Assembly: GCA_902463265.1 (NCBI GenBank)
Contig: CABQEV010000043.1
Coordinates: 1 to 7,616 of the forward strand
DNA: 7,616 nt
Direction: 5' to 3'
Origin: UMGS1889 sp900556055
Lineage (GTDB): Bacteria; Bacillota; Clostridia; Oscillospirales; Ruminococcaceae
Below are positions 1 through 6,890 of this stretch, in pieces. The position numbers were made by a program, and so were the translations under genes. The notes beneath the pieces are model-generated. The model had not been told where the DNA came from. It saw only the letters and a list, made by a program, of their open reading frames with translations, and ran no database searches. Each line of letters starts with the position of its first letter. Within the stretch, counting starts at the first letter, position 1.

Positions 1-2175
1 GAGCAGCTCATCGACAAGATGAAGGAAGAAAAGGGCGTACATTACGATGTAGAGCTTACAGCTGCTGACCTCAAGACACTGGCTGAGCAGTTCAAGGCAG
101 AGTACAAGAAGCAGCTCGGTACTGACTTCCCCTCTGATCCTGTTGAGCAGCTGAAGCTTGCTATCGAGGCTGTATTCCGTTCTTGGGACAACCCCCGTGC
201 TAACGTTTACCGCCGTGACAATGATATCCCTTATTCCTGGGGTACTGCTGTTAACGTAATGCCTATGGTATTCGGTAACCTGAACGACAACTCCGGTACA
301 GGCGTTGCATTCACAAGAGATCCTGCTACTGGTGAGAAGAAGCTGATGGGTGAGTTCCTGACTAACGCTCAGGGCGAGGACGTTGTTGCAGGCGTTCGTA
401 CTCCTATGCCTATCGCTCAGATGGCTGAAAAGTTCCCCGAGGCTTATGCTGACTTCATCAAGGTTTGCGATATCCTCGAGAACCACTACCACGACATGCA
501 GGACATGGAGTTCACCGTTGAGAACGGCAAGCTCTACATGCTCCAGTGCCGTAACGGTAAGAGAACTGCTCAGGCTGCTCTCAAGATCGCTTGCGACCTC
601 GTAGACGAACACCATAAGACAGAGCAGGAAGCTGTTGCAATGATCGATCCCCGTAACCTCGATACACTTCTCCATCCTCAGTTCGATGCTAAGGCTCTGA
701 AGGCTGCTACACCTCTCGGAAAGGGTCTCGGCGCATCTCCCGGAGCTGCTTGCGGCAAGGTAGTATTTACTGCTGACGATGCTGAAGCTTGGCACAACAA
801 GGGCGAAAAGGTCATCCTCGTTCGTCTTGAAACATCTCCTGAGGATATCACAGGCATGAAGGTTGCTCAGGGTATCCTTACAGTCCGCGGCGGTATGACA
901 TCTCACGCTGCTGTTGTTGCCCGTGGTATGGGTACATGCTGCGTATCCGGATGCGGCGACATCAAGATGGATGAAGAGAACAAGAAGTTCGAGCTTGGCG
1001 GAAAGACATTCCACGAGGGCGACTTCATCTCCATCGACGGTACAACAGGCAACATCTACGGTGAGATCATTCCTACTGTTGATGCTCAGATCGCCGGCGA
1101 GTTCGGCCGTGTAATGGCATGGGCTGACAAGTACAGAAAGCTCAAGGTAAGAACAAACGCTGATACTCCTGCTGACGCTAAGAAGGCTCGTGAGCTCGGC
1201 GCTGAAGGTATCGGCCTCTGCCGTACAGAGCACATGTTCTTTGAACCCTCCAGAATCGCAGCATTCCGTGAGATGATCTGCTCTGATACAGTTGAAGAAA
1301 GAGAAGCAGCTCTTGCTAAGATCGAACCTATGCAGCAGGCTGATTTCGAGGCACTCTACGAAGCACTCGAGGGCTGCCCTGTAACGATCAGATTCCTTGA
1401 TCCTCCTCTGCACGAATTCGTTCCTACTGAGGAAGCTGACATTGAGGCTCTTGCTAAGGCTCAGGGCAAGTCCGTTGAGGCTATCAAGAACATCATTGCA
1501 GGTCTCCACGAGTTCAACCCGATGATGGGTCACCGCGGATGCCGTCTTGCTGTAACATATCCTGAGATCGCTAAGATGCAGACAAAGGCTGTTATCAAGG
1601 CTGCAATCAATGTTAAGAAGGCTCATCCCGACTGGAACGTTGAGCCTGAGATCATGATCCCTCTCGTAGGCGAAGTTAAGGAGCTCAAGTTCGTTAAGAA
1701 TGTAGTTGTTGAGACAGCTGACGCTGAGATCGCTGCTGCTAACTCCGACCTCAAGTACGAAGTTGGTACAATGATCGAGATCCCCCGTGCAGCTCTTACA
1801 GCTGACGAGATCGCTAAGGAAGCTGACTTCTTCTGCTTCGGTACAAACGACCTGACTCAGATGACATTCGGCTTCTCCAGAGATGATGCAGGCAAGTTCC
1901 TCGGCGCATACTACGACAAGAAGATCTTCGAGAACGATCCTTTCGCTAAGCTCGATCAGATCGGCGTAGGCAAGCTGATGGAAATGGCTATCAAGCTCGG
2001 CAAGCCCGTTAACCCCAAGCTCCACATCGGTATCTGCGGCGAGCACGGCGGCGATCCTACATCCGTAGAGTTCTGCCACAAGATCGGTCTGGATTATGTA
2101 TCCTGCTCACCTTTCCGTGTGCCTATCGCTAGACTTGCTGCTGCTCAGGCTGCAATCGCTGAAATGAACAAGTAA
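1..2175 (+). CDS. ppdK: Pyruvate, phosphate dikinase (PPDK), 5'-truncated by the window edge
   Basis: The enzyme interconverts pyruvate + ATP + Pi and PEP + AMP + PPi in the cytoplasm; in anaerobic Bacillota it often works in the glycolytic direction. The reading frame is open from base 1, so the first in-frame ATG (base 19) is internal; 724 codons are present. Visible parts in order, numbered from base 1: the end of the ATP-grasp domain with LQCRNGKR (Q182, R184); the swivelling phosphohistidine domain with GGMTSHAAVVARG, catalytic His302 (904-906); and the C-terminal PEP/pyruvate TIM barrel with GLCRTEHMFF (R408), CFGTNDLTQ and GICGEHGGDP, acid/base Cys679 (2035-2037). Against the 874-residue Clostridium symbiosum enzyme (His455, Cys831) the offset is a steady ~152, so about 150 N-terminal residues lie upstream and nothing internal is missing. 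Lysine is almost always AAG and alanine mostly GCT, unlike the downstream genes, which suggests high expression. A strong terminator follows directly. Confidence 0.97.
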   Translation, partial: EQLIDKMKEEKGVHYDVELTAADLKTLAEQFKAEYKKQLGTDFPSDPVEQLKLAIEAVFRSWDNPRANVYRRDNDIPYSWGTAVNVMPMVFGNLNDNSGTGVAFTRDPATGEKKLMGEFLTNAQGEDVVAGVRTPMPIAQMAEKFPEAYADFIKVCDILENHYHDMQDMEFTVENGKLYMLQCRNGKRTAQAALKIACDLVDEHHKTEQEAVAMIDPRNLDTLLHPQFDAKALKAATPLGKGLGASPGAACGKVVFTADDAEAWHNKGEKVILVRLETSPEDITGMKVAQGILTVRGGMTSHAAVVARGMGTCCVSGCGDIKMDEENKKFELGGKTFHEGDFISIDGTTGNIYGEIIPTVDAQIAGEFGRVMAWADKYRKLKVRTNADTPADAKKARELGAEGIGLCRTEHMFFEPSRIAAFREMICSDTVEEREAALAKIEPMQQADFEALYEALEGCPVTIRFLDPPLHEFVPTEEADIEALAKAQGKSVEAIKNIIAGLHEFNPMMGHRGCRLAVTYPEIAKMQTKAVIKAAINVKKAHPDWNVEPEIMIPLVGEVKELKFVKNVVVETADAEIAAANSDLKYEVGTMIEIPRAALTADEIAKEADFFCFGTNDLTQMTFGFSRDDAGKFLGAYYDKKIFENDPFAKLDQIGVGKLMEMAIKLGKPVNPKLHIGICGEHGGDPTSVEFCHKIGLDYVSCSPFRVPIARLAAAQAAIAEMNK

Positions 2176-2205
2176 TTTTCGGTTACTTAATCATCAGTAT
2201 ATATT

Positions 2206-2238
2206 CCGCCCCGTGTCTTATGATACGGGGCGGTTTTT
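2206..2238 (+). terminator. Intrinsic terminator of ppdK
   Basis: CCGCCCCGTGTC (2206-2217) pairs with GATACGGGGCGG (2222-2233) over 12 positions, with one G-T wobble, around a TTAT loop, followed immediately by five T (2234-2238). It begins 30 nt after the ppdK stop and separates ppdK from the antitoxin promoter. Confidence 0.95.
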
Positions 2239-2281
2239 CATTCCGTGGTATGCCCATACAGATAAATATTTTCAAAATAGG

Positions 2282-2310
2282 TTGAATTTATCCTATAACT
2301 GATTTATAAT
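2282..2310 (+). promoter_or_regulatory. Promoter of the antitoxin gene, with overlapping inverted repeats
   Basis: TTGAAT (-35, 2282-2287) and TATAAT (-10, 2305-2310) are separated by 17 bp. Two short inverted repeats overlap them: ATAGG (2277-2281)/CCTAT (2292-2296) around the -35, and ATAACT (2295-2300)/AGTTAT (2313-2318) around the -10. Antitoxins of the Phd/YefM family normally repress their own operon through promoter palindromes, so these are candidate operators; that role is inferred. Confidence 0.75.
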
Positions 2311-2335
2311 AAAGTTATGAAAGGAGAAATTCATT

Positions 2336-2578
2336 ATGACAATAAACACAAACACGCTTGTTTCAATCACGGAAGCCAATCAGAATTTTTCCAAGGTGGC
2401 AAGGCTTGTTGACCAAAACGGCTCTGCTGTTATACTGAAAAATAATGTTCCTCGGTATATTGTGCTGGGGTTCTCGGAAGTTGAAAAAACACAGACGGCA
2501 GAAGATGAGGATATTGCGGATATTTCTCGGAGACTTATTGCCAAAAAACTTGAAGCATACAGGGAGCTTGCTAAATGA
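2336..2578 (+). CDS. Phd/YefM-family type II antitoxin, apparently orphaned
   Basis: This 80-aa protein has the typical two-part antitoxin layout. Residues ~9-46 form the Phd/YefM DNA-binding fold (SITEANQNFSKVARLV, then SAVILKNNVPRYIVLGF). Residues ~55-80 are a charged C-terminal helix of the type that wraps and neutralises the toxin. The start is supported by AAGGAG at 2321-2326, 9 nt before the ATG, and a near-consensus promoter just upstream. Its stop codon overlaps the start of a Doc-like toxin remnant (ATGA, 2575-2578), the translational coupling expected of an antitoxin-toxin pair. Because the toxin is broken, the antitoxin may survive as a stand-alone repressor, or may cross-neutralise a related toxin elsewhere; both are inference. 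The family call is firm, the present function is not. Confidence 0.9.
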   Translation: MTINTNTLVSITEANQNFSKVARLVDQNGSAVILKNNVPRYIVLGFSEVEKTQTAEDEDIADISRRLIAKKLEAYRELAK

Positions 2579-2691
2579 TAAGACTTACAGTAAAGCAGGT
2601 AATATCACTTCATAGTTCATTGATCGAGGCAACAGGATCGACATCTGCGGCGAAAACGCAAGGCTTTACCGCCGCTCGGTATGACATCTGA
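2575..2691 (+). pseudogene. Doc/Fic-type toxin remnant (N-terminal ~20 codons only)
   Basis: Starting at the ATG that overlaps the antitoxin stop, the frame reads MIRLTVKQVISLHSSLIE followed by ATG(G), which closely resembles the N-terminus of death-on-curing (Doc) Fic-fold proteins that pair with Phd antitoxins. Similarity is lost after about residue 21, and the frame stops at 2689-2691 after 38 codons. Doc toxins are roughly 120-140 aa. The Fic catalytic motif (HPFxxGN(K/G)R type) is absent from all frames before the next gene at 2761, so catalytic activity (phosphorylation of EF-Tu in the founding Doc) cannot be encoded here. The break lies next to a direct repeat GACATCTG (2640-2647 and 2683-2690). 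Most of the toxin gene seems to have been deleted or replaced. The Doc assignment comes from the motif and the position behind a Phd-type gene. Confidence 0.7.
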
Positions 2692-2725
2692 GAGCAGAAA
2701 ATGTCGGGCACAGCTCCGTATCCGA

Positions 2726-2734
2726 TGTTATAAT
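2726..2734 (+). promoter_or_regulatory. Extended -10 promoter of the AraC/GyrI regulator
   Basis: TGTTATAAT (2726-2734) is a perfect TATAAT with an extended TGn. No convincing -35 lies 16-18 bp upstream, which is common for extended -10 promoters. The predicted transcript start leaves a short leader of about 20 nt before the gene. The identical TGTTATAAT recurs in the promoter at 3681-3709. Confidence 0.65.
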
Positions 2735-2760
2735 AAGATCACAGTCAGAGAGAGGGTGCA

Positions 2761-3603
2761 ATGATGAGCGGTTGGGCAGAGGGCATACAGAGTGCTGTTG
2801 ATTACATCGAAGAAAATCTCACGGAAGAGCTTGATATTGAAGATATTGCGGCGAAGGCGTACGTTTCGCCGTTCCACTTCCAGAGAATATTCAGCGTGCT
2901 TTGCGGCATGACAGTCGGCGATTACATCCGATGCAGACGGCTGACGCTGGCGGCGCAGGAGCTTTCATCTTCGGACATAAAGGTGATAGATGCGGCTGTA
3001 AAGTACGGCTACGACTCGCCCGACAGCTTTGCAAGAGCGTTCACAAAATTTCATGGCATATCTCCGTCGGCTGCGAAGGAGAGGGGTGCAAGCCTTAAAG
3101 CGTTTGCGCCGCTCAGGATAAAACTGACATTGGAAGGCGGTAATTTTATGGAGTACAGAATTGTTGAAAAAGCGTCGTTTACGGTGCTCGGAGTGTCAAG
3201 GAGCTTTAATTCGGACACATCTTACCGGGAGATACCAAAGTTCTGGCAGGAGCATATTACATCGGGCGGAAACAGGAAGATCTGCGGACAGTTCGGCATA
3301 TGTCTTGACGGCGACGGAAAGAATTTCGATTATCTTATCGCAGATATCTACAAGCCGTGGGAGGAGGTTCCCGAGGGCTGCATCACAAGGGTTATCCCAG
3401 AGGGTACATGGGCGGTGTTCCCGTGCAGAGGTGCGCTCCCGAAGGCGCTTCAGGACGTGAACACACAGATATGGTCCGAGTGGCTCCCGAACTGCCGTGA
3501 CTATAAGCTCGGCGGAAACTATGACATCGAGATGTACACAAAGCCCGCAGACGATCCCAAGGACAATTACTGCGAGATATGGGTGCCTGTTGTTAAAGCA
3601 TAA
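2761..3603 (+). CDS. AraC-family regulator with C-terminal GyrI-like effector-binding domain
   Basis: This is a 280-aa transcription factor of the Rob-like architecture. Residues ~8-106 are the paired AraC helix-turn-helix DNA-binding domain: DIAAKAYVSPFHFQRIF is the first HTH, and DAAVKYGYDSPDSFARAFTKFHGISPS carries the family signature in the second. Residues ~129-280 are a GyrI-like/SOUL-type small-molecule-binding domain beginning MEYRIVEKASFTVLGVSR and containing WAVFPCRG (217-224). The acidic NYDIEMY (Glu257) sits where related domains such as BmrR and Rob keep a pocket glutamate for cationic ligands. The gene likely senses a small, perhaps cationic or hydrophobic, compound; the ligand is unknown. 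ATG codons stand at 2761 and 2764 behind a purine-rich GAGAGAGGG; the second has the better spacing, so the protein may begin two bases-triplets apart. It has its own promoter and terminator, so it is monocistronic. No transporter or enzyme target is adjacent. Confidence 0.92.
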   Translation: MMSGWAEGIQSAVDYIEENLTEELDIEDIAAKAYVSPFHFQRIFSVLCGMTVGDYIRCRRLTLAAQELSSSDIKVIDAAVKYGYDSPDSFARAFTKFHGISPSAAKERGASLKAFAPLRIKLTLEGGNFMEYRIVEKASFTVLGVSRSFNSDTSYREIPKFWQEHITSGGNRKICGQFGICLDGDGKNFDYLIADIYKPWEEVPEGCITRVIPEGTWAVFPCRGALPKALQDVNTQIWSEWLPNCRDYKLGGNYDIEMYTKPADDPKDNYCEIWVPVVKA

Positions 3604-3625
3604 TATTTTTTGAGCGATACAATGT

Positions 3626-3658
3626 CAGCCGTGCATGAAAATGTGCGGCTGTTTTTTT
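3626..3658 (+). terminator. Intrinsic terminator of the AraC/GyrI gene
   Basis: CAGCCGTGCAT (3626-3636) pairs with ATGTGCGGCTG (3641-3651), 11 positions with two G-T wobbles, closed by a GAAA tetraloop and followed by seven T (3652-3658). It starts 22 nt after the stop codon. Confidence 0.95.
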
Positions 3659-3680
3659 ATAAAATTTGCCAAGCAATATA

Positions 3681-3709
3681 TTGTAAATCCGTAAAAAGTG
3701 TGTTATAAT
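3681..3709 (+). promoter_or_regulatory. Promoter of the three-gene LRR/MoxR operon
   Basis: TTGTAA (-35, 3681-3686) and TATAAT (-10, 3704-3709) are separated by 17 bp, and the -10 is extended by TGT (3701-3703). It lies between the upstream terminator and an AAAGGAG ribosome binding site (3731-3737), 7 nt before the ATG at 3745. It is the only obvious promoter for the genes through 6737. Confidence 0.88.
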
Positions 3710-3744
3710 GATTTTAACTGCAATAATTTCAAAGGAGTGATCGC

Positions 3745-4512
3745 ATGCTGCAGTTCGATAAGCTCGGAAAGGACCTGAAAAGCGTCCTGAAGAAGCACAG
3801 CATGAAGATAAAAGCCCACAGCGGCGATGTATATGATATATCAGACGGGATAATTTCCTTTTCTGCCGATCTTTCGGCTTTCCGTGAACATGACTATTCC
3901 GAGGAGATGCTCGATGATGTCATAATGCGCAGGTACAAGATGGCGGAGGCGGAGTCAAGAATGGTGTCGTTCACGAACGGTCAGGCGTTCCTGAGGTTCG
4001 TGCTGACGGCTGCGGAAAATGTCACCCCGTCAATGGTAACGCTCGACTTTACGGATAACCTTAAAAAAGTAGCTGTCTATACCGCCGACGATCATGATTA
4101 CAAGCTGATAAGCGGTGTTCAGCTGAAAAAGTGGGACGTTCCCAAGGAGGTCGCATTCTCGGCTGCGGATAAGAATATGTGCCGCATGATGGATAAATGC
4201 GAATTCAGGACAGTGAAGCTCCGTCCCGAGGTGAATGCCGTTGAGATAGAGCCTGTTTATCCCGAATTTATGGCATCTTTCATAGCCTGCGGGGATTTCC
4301 GCATGAAAATGTCGAAGCTCCTCGGAGATAAATTCATCGTGCTTGCGCCATCAGATGAATCGGTGATAGCTGTCGATAATCTTACCGAGGAATTTTACGG
4401 CGAGATAACGAAGATAGTTTCAAAGGAATACCGTGCGGCGGAAAAGCCGCTTACAACATCCGTACTTATTTTCGACCGCAGCGGCGTGACCGAAGCGGGA
4501 AATATCCACTGA
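3745..4512 (+). CDS. Hypothetical cytoplasmic protein, first gene of the LRR/MoxR operon
   Basis: I do not recognise this 255-aa protein. It has no signal peptide or membrane segment, so it should be soluble and cytoplasmic. It starts with a basic amphipathic stretch (KDLKSVLKKHSMKIKAH), followed by alternating beta-like and helical segments. Two cysteines lie in NMCRMMDKCEF (residues 144-154) and a third at 182. The C-terminal third includes FIVLAPSDESVIAVDNL (197-213), which faintly recalls the strand pattern of DUF1444/YtpQ-type proteins; this is too weak to name a family. The start is well set by AAAGGAG 7 nt upstream and the promoter at 3681. The next gene begins 13 nt downstream, so all three genes are probably co-transcribed and this protein may serve the LRR protein or the MoxR ATPase. 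Confidence 0.85.
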   Translation: MLQFDKLGKDLKSVLKKHSMKIKAHSGDVYDISDGIISFSADLSAFREHDYSEEMLDDVIMRRYKMAEAESRMVSFTNGQAFLRFVLTAAENVTPSMVTLDFTDNLKKVAVYTADDHDYKLISGVQLKKWDVPKEVAFSAADKNMCRMMDKCEFRTVKLRPEVNAVEIEPVYPEFMASFIACGDFRMKMSKLLGDKFIVLAPSDESVIAVDNLTEEFYGEITKIVSKEYRAAEKPLTTSVLIFDRSGVTEAGNIH

Positions 4513-4525
4513 AAGGAACATAGCC

Positions 4526-5791
4526 ATGAGTAAGTCAAACAAAAAAAAGAAGAACTCCAAGCCGCAGCAGTCCGCCGCAAAGAAAGTGACGGAAAACACT
4601 GCCGCAAATCCCGCGAACGTTTATCAGCCCGTTAAGAAAAAGAAAGCATCGACCCGTGTTTTTGTGCTTGTGATATGCGCTGTGATGTTCCTCGGATTTA
4701 TATGCCTGCCGCTGTTTTCGATATTTGCATCTGCGGCTGAGGGGGACGATACCATTGTTATATCCTCCTTTGAAAAGGGCGAACTTCAGTCCGCTATCGA
4801 CGAAGCAAGGGGCGATGTGGATTTCAACAACATAAAGCGTCTTGCCGTATCGGGCGGAACACTCGGCTCCAACGATTACGGTGCCATCTGCGGACTGCCT
4901 AATCTCGAATATATCGAGCTTTCGGGCTGCGAGGCGGAGAACGGCGTTTTCTGCGACAATGCTATCCAGGGAAGAAACAATCTCACATATATAAGCCTGC
5001 CGAAAAATACCGTTGAGATAGGCAGAGCAGCACTTGCGAACAATAAGCGTCTTGAAAAGATATCAATGCCGTCCTCAGTTGAGAGGATACTCGATTATGC
5101 ATTTGAAAACTGCGAGGGACTTACAGATATCGTTATCCCGACAGGACTGAAACTGCTGTCAAACGGCGCATTCAACGGCTGCCGCAGCCTTGTATCCATC
5201 GACCTGCCGCTTGGTCTGACAGCTATCCCCGACAACTGCTTCACACGCTGCTATGGGCTGAAGGAGCTTCATATCCCCCCGACAGTCGGCGTTATCGGAA
5301 TGAATGCATTTGCAGACTGCGACAGCCTTGAGGGTATATATTTCTACGGCGAGCTTGCCCCCACACCGGGCGGCGGAATGTTCCCGCAGAACGGTCACCC
5401 GACAGTCCATGCCGTTCCCGATGCTATCGGATTTGACAGCGGCGAATGGACAAAGGTAACGGTAGAGTATGACGTTGACCCCGATCAGCCGTATTATTAT
5501 GCACCGACCGAGGAAACCCTGGCTGAAACGGAAGCCGAAACATCGGCAGATACGGAAAAGTCCGAGGACGAAACATCGGCTGAATCGGCAGACACAGAAG
5601 CTGCGGAAACGACCGAGGCTGCATCATCCGAAGAAGAAACATCAGCCGCTGAGACCGTATCCGCAGAGAAAACAGGCGGCATATCGCTCACCGCAATGAT
5701 AATCATAATCGCAGTCGCTGTCGTTGCAACTGCGGGAATTTCCGCATTCGTGACCGTTAAGATGGTAAAGAAAATGACGAAAAACGACTGA
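4526..5791 (+). CDS. Membrane-anchored BspA-like leucine-rich repeat protein
   Basis: The 421-aa protein appears to be a surface-displayed LRR protein held by membrane helices. Layout: a Lys-rich cytoplasmic N-tail (1-44); a hydrophobic helix (~45-70) ending FASAAEG, which could be a signal anchor or a late-cleaved signal peptide; an LRR_5/BspA-type domain with five exact-length 23-residue repeats (148-170, 171-193, 194-216, 217-239, 240-262), each of the form xxCxxLxxIxLPxxxxxIxxxAF, with partial units before and after; an acidic Thr/Ser/Glu/Ala stalk (~327-383); a C-terminal membrane helix (~387-410); and a short basic tail KMVKKMTKND. There is no LPXTG, so sortase anchoring is unlikely. 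BspA-like repeats typically bind protein or glycan partners. AAAGGAA (4512-4518) overlaps the upstream stop, and the MoxR gene starts 16 nt downstream, indicating co-expression. Confidence 0.9.
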   Translation: MSKSNKKKKNSKPQQSAAKKVTENTAANPANVYQPVKKKKASTRVFVLVICAVMFLGFICLPLFSIFASAAEGDDTIVISSFEKGELQSAIDEARGDVDFNNIKRLAVSGGTLGSNDYGAICGLPNLEYIELSGCEAENGVFCDNAIQGRNNLTYISLPKNTVEIGRAALANNKRLEKISMPSSVERILDYAFENCEGLTDIVIPTGLKLLSNGAFNGCRSLVSIDLPLGLTAIPDNCFTRCYGLKELHIPPTVGVIGMNAFADCDSLEGIYFYGELAPTPGGGMFPQNGHPTVHAVPDAIGFDSGEWTKVTVEYDVDPDQPYYYAPTEETLAETEAETSADTEKSEDETSAESADTEAAETTEAASSEEETSAAETVSAEKTGGISLTAMIIIIAVAVVATAGISAFVTVKMVKKMTKND

Positions 5792-5807
5792 TCTGAAAGG
5801 GAAAGCT

Positions 5808-6737
5808 ATGGACAACAGAACTAAACTTCTGGCTGATAATATGGAAAAAGTCATAGTCGGAAAGCGCAGGACTATCGAGCTTGTGATAACAGCACTGCTT
5901 GCGGAGGGACACGTTCTTATCGAGGATGTCCCCGGAGTGGGAAAAACACGTCTTGCGGCGGCACTTGCAAAGTCCGTGAACGGCGTATTTTCGAGAATAC
6001 AGCTTACGCCCGATGTAATGCCCTCCGACATAACGGGCTTCACAATGATCGACAGGGACGGAAGATCGACCTACTGCAAGGGCGCAGCTTTCTGCAATTT
6101 TCTGCTTGCCGATGAGATAAACCGTGCATCATCGAAATCGCAGTCCAGCCTGCTGGAGGTCATGGAGGAGCGTCAGATAAGCGTTGACGGCGTGACGCAT
6201 GAGCTTCCGAGACCGTTCATGACAATAGCAACGCAAAATCCTGTTGAAACATACGGCACATATCATCTCCCCGAGGCGCAGATGGACAGATTTATCATGA
6301 AGCTTTCGATGGGATATCCGACAGCCGAGGAGGAGATGGATATTCTTTCGAGAAATGAGAATGAAATATCCGAGAAAACGGTTTCCGCCGTCCTGACAGC
6401 GGAGGATATCTGCGATATGCAGGATAAGATACGCAGGGAAGTGAGGGTTTCCGAGAGCGTCAGAAGGTACATGATCGCAATATGTACAGCGACGAGGGAG
6501 AGCGATAATATCCGACTGGGAGCGAGTCCGAGAGGAACGATAGCACTTCTCAGGGCATCCAAAGCGGCGGCATACATCAGCGGGCGGGATTTTGTTACGC
6601 CTGACGACGTAAAATCGGTCGCAGTTCCGGTTCTTGCGCACAGGCTTATGCTTTCGCCGAAGGGAAAAGCGAACTATCCGTCAGCGGAAGCGTTGCTTGA
6701 GGCAGCGGTTGGAAAAGTGGCAGTGCCGAAGGAATAA
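5808..6737 (+). CDS. MoxR-family AAA+ ATPase
   Basis: The 309-aa protein is full length for the MoxR family, cytoplasmic ATPases that remodel or activate partner complexes, usually with VWA-domain proteins. Visible motifs: Walker A EDVPGVGKT (residues 39-47), Walker B FLLADEIN (98-105), sensor 1 TIATQNPVE (139-147) with the family's following TYHLPEAQMDRF, and sensor 2 GASPRG (238-243) in the C-terminal lid. All catalytic residues look intact. The start has AAAGGG (5796-5801) 6 nt before the ATG, 16 nt after the LRR gene stop. MoxR genes are usually followed by DUF58, VWA or transglutaminase-like genes. Here none follows: the coding region ends and an A-rich tract and large inverted repeat begin. 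The preceding LRR membrane protein and unknown 255-aa protein are therefore the most likely functional partners, by position only. No canonical U-tailed terminator is seen directly downstream. Confidence 0.95.
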   Translation: MDNRTKLLADNMEKVIVGKRRTIELVITALLAEGHVLIEDVPGVGKTRLAAALAKSVNGVFSRIQLTPDVMPSDITGFTMIDRDGRSTYCKGAAFCNFLLADEINRASSKSQSSLLEVMEERQISVDGVTHELPRPFMTIATQNPVETYGTYHLPEAQMDRFIMKLSMGYPTAEEEMDILSRNENEISEKTVSAVLTAEDICDMQDKIRREVRVSESVRRYMIAICTATRESDNIRLGASPRGTIALLRASKAAAYISGRDFVTPDDVKSVAVPVLAHRLMLSPKGKANYPSAEALLEAAVGKVAVPKE

Positions 6738-6829
6738 AAAACAGAAACAAAAACAAAAAGCAGAAACAAAAAGCAAAAACAAGAAGCAAAAACATAAAAC
6801 GCACAGCACCATAGACCCGCACCCAAACT
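6738..6829 (+). other. A-rich, nearly T-free tract between the MoxR gene and the inverted repeat
   Basis: No T occurs on the + strand from 6736 to 6794 (59 nt). The tract is built of AGAAAC/CAAAAA/AGCAAAAAC words, including a 12-bp direct repeat CAGAAACAAAAA at 6742-6753 and 6761-6772. It then becomes C/A-rich up to the AAAAAG at 6830. No gene, promoter or hairpin is visible. The transcript would be unstructured. Similar A-rich words recur in the left arm of the repeat, so it may belong to the same element. Confidence 0.6.
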
Positions 6830-6844
6830 AAAAAGCGTTGGGGT

Positions 6845-6890
6845 CCAGCCCTTTGGCTTTGGCAAGGGCTGGTCGCCCTCGCAAGGGCGA
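6845..6890 (+). other. Left-arm outer hairpin pair
   Basis: Two adjacent hairpins occur. CCAGCCCTT (6845-6853) pairs perfectly with AAGGGCTGG (6864-6872) around a 10-nt loop, and TCGCCCT (6873-6879) pairs with AGGGCGA (6884-6890) around CGCA. They are the first stable structures after the MoxR stop and may slow or end transcription, but no T-run follows on the + strand. Confidence 0.7.

Noticed and set aside
19..21. ATG at 19 as the true start of ppdK
   Set aside because: The frame is open to base 1, and the motif spacing shows about 150 residues are missing upstream, so this methionine is internal.
2692..2760. Riboswitch or long leader before the AraC/GyrI gene
   Set aside because: The extended -10 at 2726-2734 leaves only ~20 nt of leader, too short for a riboswitch.
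5692..5791. LPXTG-type sortase anchor in the LRR protein
   Set aside because: The C-terminus has a hydrophobic helix and basic tail but no LPXTG-like motif before it.
5642..6043. Minus-strand 133-codon frame over the LRR/MoxR junction
   Set aside because: It lies antisense to two well-supported genes, its sequence resembles no known family, and no promoter or ribosome binding site is visible.
6129..6641. Minus-strand 170-codon frame inside the MoxR gene
   Set aside because: It is antisense to a gene with all AAA+ motifs intact. Its Cys/Arg/His-rich translation is typical of a shadow frame.
6634..6831. Plus-strand 65-codon frame running from the end of the MoxR gene into the A-rich tract
   Set aside because: It overlaps the MoxR C-terminus out of frame and is a KQKQK-type artefact of simple sequence, with no initiation signal.
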